64,000 bases of DNA from JACQGZ01 sp036004665. Its GTDB lineage: Bacteria; Sysuimicrobiota; Sysuimicrobiia; Sysuimicrobiales; Humicultoraceae. The translations under genes and the position numbers were made by a program. The stretch lies in the NCBI GenBank assembly GCA_036004665.1, contig DASYRG010000094.1:33893-97892 (forward strand). The letters are read 5' to 3'. Positions 36,151-44,434 of the stretch are shown in pieces; within the stretch, counting starts at the first letter, position 1; each line of letters begins with the position of its first letter. The notes under the pieces are model-generated. The model was not told the origin of the DNA, did no database searches, and saw only the letters and a program-made list of their open reading frames with translations.

Positions 36151-38682
36151 TCAGCACTTCGCGTACCCGCAAGACCGGCAGGTGGCGCACCCGTTCTCGT
36201 GGATGAGGGTCGCGCCGCAGTCGGGGCAGATCCCGGCGAACTCCAGGGGGAAATCGCCAGTCAGCCGGACCGTCAAATCGCCATTCCCTCCCGCCGCCTT
36301 GCCTCTGTTCCCCTCTCCGGTTCCTTCTAGCGTAGGGACGGGCTCCCTCTCGCCCACGGATGTGGCCACGTGCTCAAACGAGAGCCGTTCCTGCCGGCTC
36401 GGACGCACGGGTTCGGGGAGGATGTCAGCGCGTGGAAAGGCCTTGTCCGGCCTGAAGGCCTCGCCGTAGAGGGCCCGCCCCAGTCCGAGCGCGACCGCCT
36501 GGGCGATCGTCGTCACGCGCACCACCGTGCCGTCGCTGCTGCGGTCGAACGCCACTTCCTTGCTCTGCACCCGCCAGAGCTGCTCGATCACCTCGCGCGG
36601 GTCCACACCGGCGCGCAGGGCCAGGGAGGTGAGGCGGCCAATCGCCTCGGCTTCGACGTCGAAAGAGTGCACGAAGACCTCGCAGACCCCCATCTCGTCC
36701 TCGTTCACCACGACGTAGATGCGCCCGCGCGGGGTCTCGATGCGCTCCGTGCGGCCGCTGGTCACCTTGGGGCGGGGACGGGGCGCCCCTGCGGTGTCCT
36801 GGGCCATCGCCGCGTCGGGGGATGATGGAGCAGGCGAAGGCGGTGCCATCTCAGTTGAGCGCGATCCTCCTTCGGCAGGACCGGCGGTCAGGCCGGAGGC
36901 CTTGGCCTGTTCTTCCGTGATGAGAATCCCTTGGCGGCTTGATTCGCGATAGACCGTTATTCCTTTGAGACCAAGCTTCCAGGCAAGGAAGTAGATGCGT
37001 TCAACCTCTTCAATCGTTGCATCCGCAGGAAGGTTGACGGTGCTGCTGATCGAGTGGTCGATGTGTCTCTGGATCGCCGCCTGCATGCGCACACGCATAT
37101 CCCCCCGAATCTGGTGCGCAGTGATAAAGAAAGACGGCAGTCGTCGTTCATCCTCAAGGCTCGTCCGCTTCATGTACTCCTGTACGAGCGGATGGTAGAC
37201 CTTGAAGGTTTCCTGCGAGAGCGATTCGGAGCGGCGGATGTAGGAGAGGTCGAAGATTGGTTCGATCCCGCTGGTGACCCCGGCCAGGGCGGCACCGCTG
37301 CCTACCGGCGGCACCGTCAAGAGCGCAACGTTGCGCAGGCCGTGCCGCTGAATGCGGTCCAGCAGTTCGGGGCCCAACGTCTGGATGAACGAGGACTGAA
37401 AGTGCTGCACGGAGTCGTAGGCTGGGAAGGGGCCCTTCTCGGCAGCAAGGTTCACGCTCTCGTCATAGACAATGTGCTTGATCCGATCGAAGAGACCGTC
37501 GGTGAACGCGATAGCCTCCTCACTGTCGTATTTCAGCCCCAACTGGATGAACATATCTCCAAGTCCGGTGAATCCCACACCGATGCGGCGGGAGCGCAGG
37601 CTGGCCTCCTTCTGTTGCGGCAGCGGGTGGCGGTCGGCGTTGTAGTCCAACACGTTGTCCAGGAAACGCGTCGCGTAGCGAAGCGCGGGCTCGAGCGTCT
37701 CCCAATTCACGCGCGCCTGCGCGGTGAACGGATCGTCGACGAAGCGGGCGAGGGATACATTACCAAGATCGCAGGCGTTATACGGATCAAGGGGGATTTC
37801 CGAGCAGGGGTTGGTCGTGTGTACTTCCATGCCGTTGTATTCGCTCGTCGACCAACGCTTGATCGCATCCCAGAAAATCACACCGGGCTCGGCGTAATCG
37901 CGGGCGCCCGTAATGAGTTCATTCCACACTTCCCGTGCGCGCACCGTCCGATGCACTGAGGCCTTGTCGTTCTCGAAGACGAGGTCCCAGGGTTCGTCCG
38001 CCTCGACAGCCCGCATGAATGGGTCGGAGATACGGACGCTAATGTTCGCATAACGGACTTTGTTCAGGTTGCGCTTGACCCTGATGAAGTCCAGGACATC
38101 CGGATGACTGTCGGCAATGGTAATCATCAGGGCGCCGCGCCGACCGCTTTGGCCGATTGTCCCCGTAGTCAGCGACATCAATTCCATGAAGGAGACAGCG
38201 CCCGTGGACGATCGGGCTGCATTGTTCACGCGCGCGCCGCGCGGCCGTAACATCGAGATATCTCCGCCGACCCCGCCCCCCATGGAATAGGTGCGCGCCG
38301 CCTCTTTCAGCCAATCGAAGATGGACTCAATCGAGTCGTCTTTGATCTTGATTACGTAGCAATTCAAGAGCGTGACCCGCTTCGGGTTGCCCGCCCCATG
38401 CATGATCCGGCCGCCGGGGATGAAGCGGAAATCGTCGAGCAGCCAGTAGAAGAGTTCCTCCCACTCCGCCCGCCGCTCCGGACGCTCCACCGAGGCCAGT
38501 TCACGCGCGATCCGCCGCCACATCTCCGGCGGCGTGCGTTCAAGCACCCGCCCCTCCGGATCGCGCAGCGCGTACTTGTCGTGGAAGACGCGCGCGCGCA
38601 ACTCGTCGCCGCCAAAGTACGCCAACGTCTCGGGGGCGAGATCGGACCCGGTCGCGGATCGTGCAGAGACAGCAGCCTCCAT
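36151..38682 (-). CDS. nrdJ: Class II (adenosylcobalamin-dependent) ribonucleoside-diphosphate reductase
   Basis: About 843 residues. It makes deoxyribonucleotides by B12 radical chemistry without oxygen dependence. Residues here count from GTG 38691; subtract 3 for ATG 38682. Marks are PGGRIMHGAGN (about 92-102), LLNCYV with one redox Cys (C111), MGGGVGGDISMLRPRGA, NPCSEIPL with the catalytic Cys and Glu (about 294-300), and TVPPVGSGAALAGVTSGIEPIF. The C-terminus CPDCGATLI...CATCRSCGYAKC is the Cys-rich tail typical of NrdJ. GTG 38691 overlaps the GGAGG, so ATG 38682, eight bases after it, is the start. The catalytic middle looks less GC-rich than the ends. nrdR lies just upstream. Confidence 0.95.
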   Translation of the reverse strand: MEAAVSARSATGSDLAPETLAYFGGDELRARVFHDKYALRDPEGRVLERTPPEMWRRIARELASVERPERRAEWEELFYWLLDDFRFIPGGRIMHGAGNPKRVTLLNCYVIKIKDDSIESIFDWLKEAARTYSMGGGVGGDISMLRPRGARVNNAARSSTGAVSFMELMSLTTGTIGQSGRRGALMITIADSHPDVLDFIRVKRNLNKVRYANISVRISDPFMRAVEADEPWDLVFENDKASVHRTVRAREVWNELITGARDYAEPGVIFWDAIKRWSTSEYNGMEVHTTNPCSEIPLDPYNACDLGNVSLARFVDDPFTAQARVNWETLEPALRYATRFLDNVLDYNADRHPLPQQKEASLRSRRIGVGFTGLGDMFIQLGLKYDSEEAIAFTDGLFDRIKHIVYDESVNLAAEKGPFPAYDSVQHFQSSFIQTLGPELLDRIQRHGLRNVALLTVPPVGSGAALAGVTSGIEPIFDLSYIRRSESLSQETFKVYHPLVQEYMKRTSLEDERRLPSFFITAHQIRGDMRVRMQAAIQRHIDHSISSTVNLPADATIEEVERIYFLAWKLGLKGITVYRESSRQGILITEEQAKASGLTAGPAEGGSRSTEMAPPSPAPSSPDAAMAQDTAGAPRPRPKVTSGRTERIETPRGRIYVVVNEDEMGVCEVFVHSFDVEAEAIGRLTSLALRAGVDPREVIEQLWRVQSKEVAFDRSSDGTVVRVTTIAQAVALGLGRALYGEAFRPDKAFPRADILPEPVRPSRQERLSFEHVATSVGEREPVPTLEGTGEGNRGKAAGGNGDLTVRLTGDFPLEFAGICPDCGATLIHENGCATCRSCGYAKC

Positions 38683-38706
38683 TGTGCTCACCTCCGGGGC
38701 AGCGAG

Positions 38707-39231
38707 TTACTCCGTTTTGGTCGTGCCGTTGGGCAGCGGGATGAGCGGGACTTGCGCTCGTCCGGCGGCTTCGCGAGCCTTGCGGGCCTTCAGCGTCTCG
38801 ATCTCCTCGGCCAGCACGTCCACGTCCTCAAAACGCCGGTGTTCCGAGGCAAAGCGCACGTAGGCGACGTCGTCGAGGTTGCGGAGCCGTTCCATCACCA
38901 TGGTCCCCACGGCTTCGCTGGTGATCTCGCGATCGCCGCGGTTGCGGATCTCCCGCTCCAGGTCGTCGACCAGGGTCTCGAGGGCGTCGATCGAGACGGG
39001 ACGCTTCCCGGTCGCCCGCACGAGGCCTGCCAGCACCTTCTCCCGGCTGAAGGGCTCGCGCCGCTCGTCGCGCTTCACCACCATCAGCGGCACGTGGTCG
39101 ACGCGCTCATAGGTCGTGAATCGCCGGCCGCAGTTCAGACACTCGCGCCTGCGCCGGATCGCCGCGCCTTCTTCCACGGGGCGACTGTCCAGCACTTTGC
39201 TCTCTTCGTGCTCGCAGTGCGGGCAACGCAT
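38707..39231 (-). CDS. nrdR: Transcriptional repressor NrdR
   Basis: 174 residues. N-terminal zinc ribbon with MRCPHCEHEESKVLDSRP and CLNCGRRFTTYERV, then an ATP-cone domain (VVKRDERREPFSREKVLAGL ...). NrdR represses ribonucleotide reductase genes in response to ATP/dATP. It ends 24 bases before the nrdJ start, so it is in the same operon and controls itself and nrdJ if the upstream boxes are real. Confidence 0.97.
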   Translation of the reverse strand: MRCPHCEHEESKVLDSRPVEEGAAIRRRRECLNCGRRFTTYERVDHVPLMVVKRDERREPFSREKVLAGLVRATGKRPVSIDALETLVDDLEREIRNRGDREITSEAVGTMVMERLRNLDDVAYVRFASEHRRFEDVDVLAEEIETLKARKAREAAGRAQVPLIPLPNGTTKTE

Positions 39232-39296
39232 GAAGGAATCCCGCGCCCGGCGGGACAGTGGGCCGTCCGCCGCAGGGTCGCACGGCGATTCTATGG

Positions 39297-39342
39297 TACC
39301 AGATGTTGATGGTCAAGCGGGCTCTTGATCAAGATATTGTGG
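39297..39342 (-). promoter_or_regulatory. Candidate NrdR boxes upstream of nrdR
   Basis: On the minus strand 39342-39327 reads CCACAATATCTTGATC, close to the NrdR half-site pattern ACACaATATcTTG. A weaker copy CCATCAACATCTGGTA lies at 39312-39297. Start-to-start distance is 30 bases, about three helical turns, near the usual 31-32. Identification is by eye against the known consensus. Confidence 0.4.
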
Positions 39343-39461
39343 CTTGAACGGTTTCTGGGCCCGGCCACGGTGGGAAAACAAATGAAATCCAGACGATCGG
39401 CAGGGAGAGCAAATTTCGGTGAGAGCTCCGGGAGGTCGGCGCCTCGCCGACGAGCGGACTT

Positions 39462-40622
39462 TCAGCCCGAAACGAGCGCCTCCCGCCGGTAGACCAGGGC
39501 TCCCGCTGCCAGGGCGGCCAGCGTCGCCGCCGCGAGACCGGCGAGGGCGATCGCTCCTTCGAAGGCGCCCACCGTTTCCAGCAGCACTCCTCGGAGGAGA
39601 TAGGCCCCGTTGAGGCCGGGGAGCAGGTAGAGCCAGCGCTGCTGCCCCCACTCCGGGATGAGCTGAGCCAACACGACGCCGGCGACGACCAGCAGGTACA
39701 GCGGGGTGAACAGCTGTTGGGCCTCCCGGACGCTGCGGGCGATCAGGCTCAGGAGCAGCTGGACGGCGCTGAGCGCGGCGGCCAGGGCCAGGCCCGCGCC
39801 GGTCAGCGGCAGCGCCAGCCTGAGAGGAATGGCGGCGGAGGACCCGCCGTCGCCCACCAGCGAGAAGCGCGAGAGAGCGACCAGGACGCTGGCGATCACC
39901 AGGACCACCGAGGCGGTGGCCAGGGTGAAGACGGTGCCAAACTTCCCCAGCACCAGTTCAAACCGGCCGGGCGGCGTGACGAGCAGCCCCGGAAGGGTGC
40001 CCCGTTCGCGCTCCCCCGCCCCCAGGTCCAGCGCGGCGTACTGGCCCCCCAGCATCATCCAGATGGTCATGAAAAAGGGCAGCAGTCCCGCCAGCTCGAC
40101 CCTCCCGGCTTCTTCTTGCGAGCGGATCGAGACCGCCTCGACCTCGACGGGCAGCAGCGCCGCCGGATCCACGCCCTGCCCCTGCAACCGTTCTTGGACC
40201 TGAGCCAGGCTGAACCGGGCGAGGGCTTCTTCGAGTTTGCGGCGCGCCACCACCGACGCCGCAGATGCCTCGTCGTACACCAGGCGCACCCGCACCGGCC
40301 CGCCGGGGCTGGGCGCGCTGGCCTCGATCACCGCCGCCACCCGCGCCGCGCGTAGCGACCCCCGCGGATCGGGGGCCGGGACAACGATGACGGAGGCGGA
40401 CGCGGACGCCAGGAACGGCCCCAGGTGCTCGCCCCCGACGACCGCCACCCGGGCGGGCGCCTCTCGCAACCGCCGCTCCTCCCGCCGGGCCAGGTAGGGC
40501 AACCCCAGGGTCACCGCGGGCATGACCAGGACGGGGATGAGCAGCCCGAGGGTCAGGGTGCGCCGGTCGCGCAGCGCCTCGGCCAGTTCCTTGCGAAACA
40601 CCGCCCAGGCGGCTCCTCCCAT
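39462..40622 (-). CDS. ABC-2 type transporter permease (NatB-like)
   Basis: 386 residues. The N-terminal FRKELAEALRDRRTLTLGLL, with a long extracytoplasmic domain (about 40-175) between helix 1 and the five C-terminal helices, is the NatB/ABC-2 permease layout. GAGERERGTLPGLLVTPPG is the family's cytoplasmic motif. Such permeases need an ATPase partner (NatA-like), which is not adjacent here, unless one lies elsewhere. It starts 13 bases after the M50 protease gene, so the two are likely co-transcribed. Confidence 0.88.
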   Translation of the reverse strand: MGGAAWAVFRKELAEALRDRRTLTLGLLIPVLVMPAVTLGLPYLARREERRLREAPARVAVVGGEHLGPFLASASASVIVVPAPDPRGSLRAARVAAVIEASAPSPGGPVRVRLVYDEASAASVVARRKLEEALARFSLAQVQERLQGQGVDPAALLPVEVEAVSIRSQEEAGRVELAGLLPFFMTIWMMLGGQYAALDLGAGERERGTLPGLLVTPPGRFELVLGKFGTVFTLATASVVLVIASVLVALSRFSLVGDGGSSAAIPLRLALPLTGAGLALAAALSAVQLLLSLIARSVREAQQLFTPLYLLVVAGVVLAQLIPEWGQQRWLYLLPGLNGAYLLRGVLLETVGAFEGAIALAGLAAATLAALAAGALVYRREALVSG

Positions 40623-40635
40623 CGGCAGACGATCC

Positions 40636-41697
40636 CTACTGACGCCAGAGGGACCACATCGGCACGGCGCTGACGAGAAACACCGCGATCAGCGCCAGCC
40701 CGATGGCGAGACGAGATCGGGAGAGCGGCGTCAGGTCGTCGAGGGGGCCGGGGTGGCCGCGGGAGATGAACAGAAAGATCAGCACCGCCATGGGAAGATA
40801 GCCCAGGAGGAGGGCCAGACCGACGGCCGCGTAGGACATGATCCTGTGGCGGCGGGGACCGAGCGCGGCCCGCACCGCGTGACCTCCGTCCAGCATCACC
40901 CCGGGGAGGAGATTCAGGCTGGTGATGAGCAGGCCGAACCAGCCGGCCCAGAAAGTGGGATGCCCCAGGATAATTGCATCGCGCGCCGGGTGGAGCAGGT
41001 AGGTGGTCAGCCACCGCACCAGGAGCGGGTCTGGGAGGGAGAGGAGCGGCCCCGGAAGCGCGGCCAGCACGAAGGAGTGGCGGATGCCGTAGATCAGGAT
41101 GGGCAGTGCCACGACGAAGCCCGCCAGCGGGCCCGACGCCCCCAGGTCCATCAGGCTGTCGCGGTCGGGGGCCGGCGAGCGCGTGAAGATGAAAGCGCCC
41201 ATGGTGCCCAGCGGCGGCAGCATCGGAATGAAGTAGGGAAGCGACGCGCGGATGCCGCGGGCGATTGCCACCGCCAGGTGGCCCATCTCGTGCGTGAAGA
41301 GGATGGCCATCAGGGGGATGGAGAAGGCGAGCGCTCCTCCCACCGCATTGGGGAGGAGCCCGTCCGCGACCAGCGGGACCGCCTGCAGGTACCCGGCGTA
41401 GAACGTCGTTGCCAGGGTGGCGAGGAAGAGCAGGAGGTTGATCTGCCAGCGCGCCTGCAGCGGCGGGGCGGCGGGGACGAGAACGATCAGATCGGCGTCG
41501 CGCCGCCGCCGCAGCGCCGGGAGCAGTCCCAGCGGTTCCAGCCGGGCCCGCACCGCCGCCAGCGCCCCGCGCAGGTCCGGCGGCCGCCGGATCGCAAAGA
41601 CCGGCCGCCCCCCGTCGAACCAGACGTCCTCGACAGTGAATGAGGGTTCAATGAGCCCGCGGAATTCCTCGACACGCCAGATGAGGTCGGTGGCCAT
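40636..41697 (-). CDS. M50 site-2-type intramembrane metalloprotease
   Basis: 353 residues. The zinc motif HEMGH is at residues 136-140 inside the second hydrophobic region. The second zinc ligand region is LLPGVMLDGGHAV (LDGG near residue 265). Hydrophobic helices throughout and the long N-terminal soluble part resemble EGY/plant-type S2P proteases. It cleaves membrane-bound substrates within the bilayer, often releasing anti-sigma factors or transcription regulators. Target unknown. It is placed just after ftsZ. Confidence 0.9.
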   Translation of the reverse strand: MATDLIWRVEEFRGLIEPSFTVEDVWFDGGRPVFAIRRPPDLRGALAAVRARLEPLGLLPALRRRRDADLIVLVPAAPPLQARWQINLLLFLATLATTFYAGYLQAVPLVADGLLPNAVGGALAFSIPLMAILFTHEMGHLAVAIARGIRASLPYFIPMLPPLGTMGAFIFTRSPAPDRDSLMDLGASGPLAGFVVALPILIYGIRHSFVLAALPGPLLSLPDPLLVRWLTTYLLHPARDAIILGHPTFWAGWFGLLITSLNLLPGVMLDGGHAVRAALGPRRHRIMSYAAVGLALLLGYLPMAVLIFLFISRGHPGPLDDLTPLSRSRLAIGLALIAVFLVSAVPMWSLWRQ

Positions 41698-41800
41698 GAG
41701 TGGCTTTTGCGTGGACGCCTCACCAGGATAGTGCGCGTCCTGAGGATTGTCACCGGGTCACCCCGGCGTTTTGCGATGCATGCGAGACAGGGGGCGACGC

Positions 41801-41866
41801 GAACGCGGAAGGCTTCTCCAGCGGACGTATCTTGTCGTTCGGGAGCTGGAGAAGCCTTCCGCGTTC
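41801..41866. terminator. 22-bp perfect inverted repeat downstream of ftsZ
   Basis: Arms 41801-41822 and 41845-41866 are exactly complementary (key part GCGGAAGGCTTCTCCAGC), with a 22-base loop. It begins about 18 bases after the ftsZ stop. No T-run follows on either strand, so it could be a strong transcript-end hairpin, a processing site or another structural element. Confidence 0.6.
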
Positions 41867-41884
41867 AGCTTTGTGCCTGTTTCG

Positions 41885-42940
41885 CTACCTCCGCCGCAAG
41901 AACGCCGGGATGTCCAGGTCGTCGATCACCTTCACGGGCTCTCGCTGGCGTCCGGCCTCTACCGGCACGAGCTCTTCCTCCAGTTTGACCGTGTCGAAGC
42001 CGGTAGCGATGACCGTGATGCGGATCTCGCCGTCGACCTTGTCGTCGATGACCGCGCCGAAGATGATGTTGGCGTCCGCGTCGGCGGCGTCCTTGACGAT
42101 CTGCGCCGCCTCCGAGACCTCCATCAACCCCAGGTCCAAGCCGCCGGTGATGTTGATGAGGACGCCCTTGGCCCCCGCCATCGAGGTCTCCAGCAGCGGG
42201 CTACTGACGGCCGCCTGCGCCGCGCGCACCGCCCGATCTTCCCCACTGGCGACCCCGATGCCGATCAGAGCTGAGCCCGCCTCCGCCATGACCGTGCGGA
42301 CGTCGGCGAAGTCGAGGTTGATCAGCCCCGGCACGGTGATCAGGTCGGCGATCCCCTGGACCCCCTGACGGAGCACGTCGTCGGCAACCCGGAAGGCCTC
42401 GACGATCGTGACCGACCGGTCGACGATCTGCAGCAGACGGTCATTGGGGATCGTGATCAGCGTATTCACCTGTTGCTTGAGGGTGCGCACCCCTTCCTCG
42501 GCGTTGTTCATCCGCCGGCGCCCCTCGAAACCGAAGGGTTTGGTCACCACGCCGATAGTCAGCGCGTTCAGGTCTCGGGCAATCTCGGCAATGATCGGAG
42601 CGCCGCCGGTGCCGGTGCCCCCGCCCATCCCGGCGGTGATGAAGACCATGTCCGCCCCGTCGAGCGCCTCGTAGAGGTCCTCCTTGCTCTCATCGGCGGC
42701 CTGCCGGCCGACCGAGGGATCTCCTCCGGCGCCCAGCCCCTTGGTGGTCTTGGCGCCGATGTGAATCTTGCGGTCGGCGTTGCTCAGGGCGAGCGCCTGG
42801 GCGTCGGTGTTGATGCCGATGAATTCCACGCCCCGCAGTCCGGCGTGGATCATCCGGTTGACGGCATTGGAGCCTCCGCCGCCGACTCCCACCACCTTGA
42901 TCGCCGCAAACCGCCGCAGGTCTCGCTCCGCGTGTCCCAT
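41885..42940 (-). CDS. ftsZ: Cell division protein FtsZ
   Basis: 351 residues. GTP-binding VVGVGGGGSNAVNRM, the tubulin signature GGGTGTGGAPIIAEIA (about 108-120), and the T7 loop NLDFADVRTVM. The C-terminal tail ends DIPAFLRRR, the conserved peptide that binds FtsA/SepF. The linker between core and tail is short. GTPase that builds the division ring. ATG 42940 follows GGAGGGGAGCGA. It is immediately downstream of ftsA (20-base gap). Confidence 0.98.
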   Translation of the reverse strand: MGHAERDLRRFAAIKVVGVGGGGSNAVNRMIHAGLRGVEFIGINTDAQALALSNADRKIHIGAKTTKGLGAGGDPSVGRQAADESKEDLYEALDGADMVFITAGMGGGTGTGGAPIIAEIARDLNALTIGVVTKPFGFEGRRRMNNAEEGVRTLKQQVNTLITIPNDRLLQIVDRSVTIVEAFRVADDVLRQGVQGIADLITVPGLINLDFADVRTVMAEAGSALIGIGVASGEDRAVRAAQAAVSSPLLETSMAGAKGVLINITGGLDLGLMEVSEAAQIVKDAADADANIIFGAVIDDKVDGEIRITVIATGFDTVKLEEELVPVEAGRQREPVKVIDDLDIPAFLRRR

Positions 42941-42960
42941 TCGCTCCCCTCCCTGTCTGG

Positions 42961-44202
42961 TCAGGCTCCTTGGAGGACCGCGCGCACCCAGCCGCGCAGC
43001 CGCCCCACGGCTCCCCGCGCTCCGTTCGATGTCCGCAGCAGGCTCAGACCGCTGCGGTCCTGCGCGCCGATCTGAACCAGCCCCACCGCCGTGCTGTAGG
43101 CGGGTCCCCGCACCGTCTCGGTCACCCCCGCGACGTGCTCCGGCGCCCCGGTGCGGGCGGGGATGCCCAACCGCTCAGCACCGTACGGCGCGATGCCGGC
43201 CAGCAGCGCCGTCCCTCCGGTGAGCACGATCCCTCCCGGGACCAGGTGGGCAAAGCCGCTGCGCCGCAGCTGCGCGCGGATGAGGGCCATGATCTCGCTG
43301 AGCCGGGGTTCGATGATCTCGCAGAGGACGCGGCGTGCCAGAATCCGGGGGGTGCGATCGCCGACGGTGAAGACTTCGATCAGTTCCCCCTCCGCGGCCA
43401 TTTCTGGCGAGGCCGCCCCGGAGCGCACTTTCAGTTTCTCCGCCTCGGCGATGGGGGTGCGCAGCCCCACCGCCACGTCGCTCGTGATGTGTGTGCCGCC
43501 CACCGGGATAATCGCCGTGTGGCACAGACCGCCGCCGACGAAGACTCCGAGGCTGGTGGTCCCCCCGCCGATGTCGGCGACGACGGTCCCCAGCTCGCGC
43601 TCCGCGGGCGTGAGGACCGCTTCCGCCGAGGCCAGCGGCTCCAGCACCAGTTCCTCGACCTCCAGTCCGGCCTCCTGGACGCACTTGACGACGTTGGCCA
43701 GGATGGTGGCGAGCCCGGTGACGATGTGGGCGTCCACCTCCAGTCGGGCCCCGAACATCCCGACGGGGTTATGCACCCCATCCTGCCCATCAACCATGAA
43801 ATCCCGCGGCAGCAGGTGGATCAGGTCGCGGTCGCTGGCGGGGAGGGCGTTCATCCGCGCCGCCTCCACAACGCGCGAGACGTCGCCGCCCTCGATCTCG
43901 TGGTCGCTGCGGCTGACCGCCACGACGCCGCGGCTGTTGGCGGAGTTGATGTGCTCCCCGGAGACCGCGACGAAGGCCGCGGTGAAGTGCGCCCCAGCCA
44001 TTCGCTCGGCGCGCTCCGTCGCCTCCTCGATGCCCCGGATGGTCGCCTCCAGGTCGACGACGACCCCTTTGCGCAGCCCTAAAGAGGGAGAGGTCCCCAT
44101 CCCGACGATGTGGACCTCTCCGTCGCCATCCACCTCGCCTGCGATCGCGCAGACTTTGGTGGTGCCAATATCGAGACCGACCACCAAGCCCTTCTTCGGC
44201 AC
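42961..44202 (-). CDS. ftsA: Cell division protein FtsA
   Basis: 413 residues, actin-like ATPase. VVGLDIGTTKVCAI (phosphate 1), VADIGGGTTSLGVF (phosphate 2), SGEHINSANSRGVVAVSR (1C domain), GGIVLTGGTALLAGI (adenosine). The C-terminal amphipathic helix (GRLRGWVRAVLQ) anchors the ring to the membrane. It tethers FtsZ together with SepF, both of which are in this window. GTG start at 44202. Confidence 0.97.
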   Translation of the reverse strand: MPKKGLVVGLDIGTTKVCAIAGEVDGDGEVHIVGMGTSPSLGLRKGVVVDLEATIRGIEEATERAERMAGAHFTAAFVAVSGEHINSANSRGVVAVSRSDHEIEGGDVSRVVEAARMNALPASDRDLIHLLPRDFMVDGQDGVHNPVGMFGARLEVDAHIVTGLATILANVVKCVQEAGLEVEELVLEPLASAEAVLTPAERELGTVVADIGGGTTSLGVFVGGGLCHTAIIPVGGTHITSDVAVGLRTPIAEAEKLKVRSGAASPEMAAEGELIEVFTVGDRTPRILARRVLCEIIEPRLSEIMALIRAQLRRSGFAHLVPGGIVLTGGTALLAGIAPYGAERLGIPARTGAPEHVAGVTETVRGPAYSTAVGLVQIGAQDRSGLSLLRTSNGARGAVGRLRGWVRAVLQGA

Positions 44203-44236
44203 AGGTACGACTCCGGGTGCGAGTAAGGTCCGTCGT

Positions 44237-44263
44237 CTCCGGGGCTGATTCGAGGCCCCGGAG
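44237..44263 (-). promoter_or_regulatory. Hairpin in the ftsA leader
   Basis: CTCCGGGGC and GCCCCGGAG form a 9-bp stem with a 9-base loop, about 35 bases upstream of the ftsA GTG. Could attenuate or stabilise the ftsA-ftsZ transcript; no ligand-binding structure was recognised. Confidence 0.4.
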
Positions 44264-44434
44264 GGGCGTTGGAGTTCTCCCCGCCATCAGCGGCGGCTCT
44301 CAGCCTATTCCACGCTTCTTTCATCTCCTCCTTCTATTCCATTGCATGCCGCTCTTCTGAATGTGCGCGGGGCCGCGCCTGAAACGGGATGGGGATAGCG
44401 GAACATCGCGACCCCCACCGATCAGAAGAACCTG

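Noticed and set aside
44079..44324. 81-codon frame upstream of and across the ftsA start
   Set aside because: Low protein character and overlaps ftsA in another frame.
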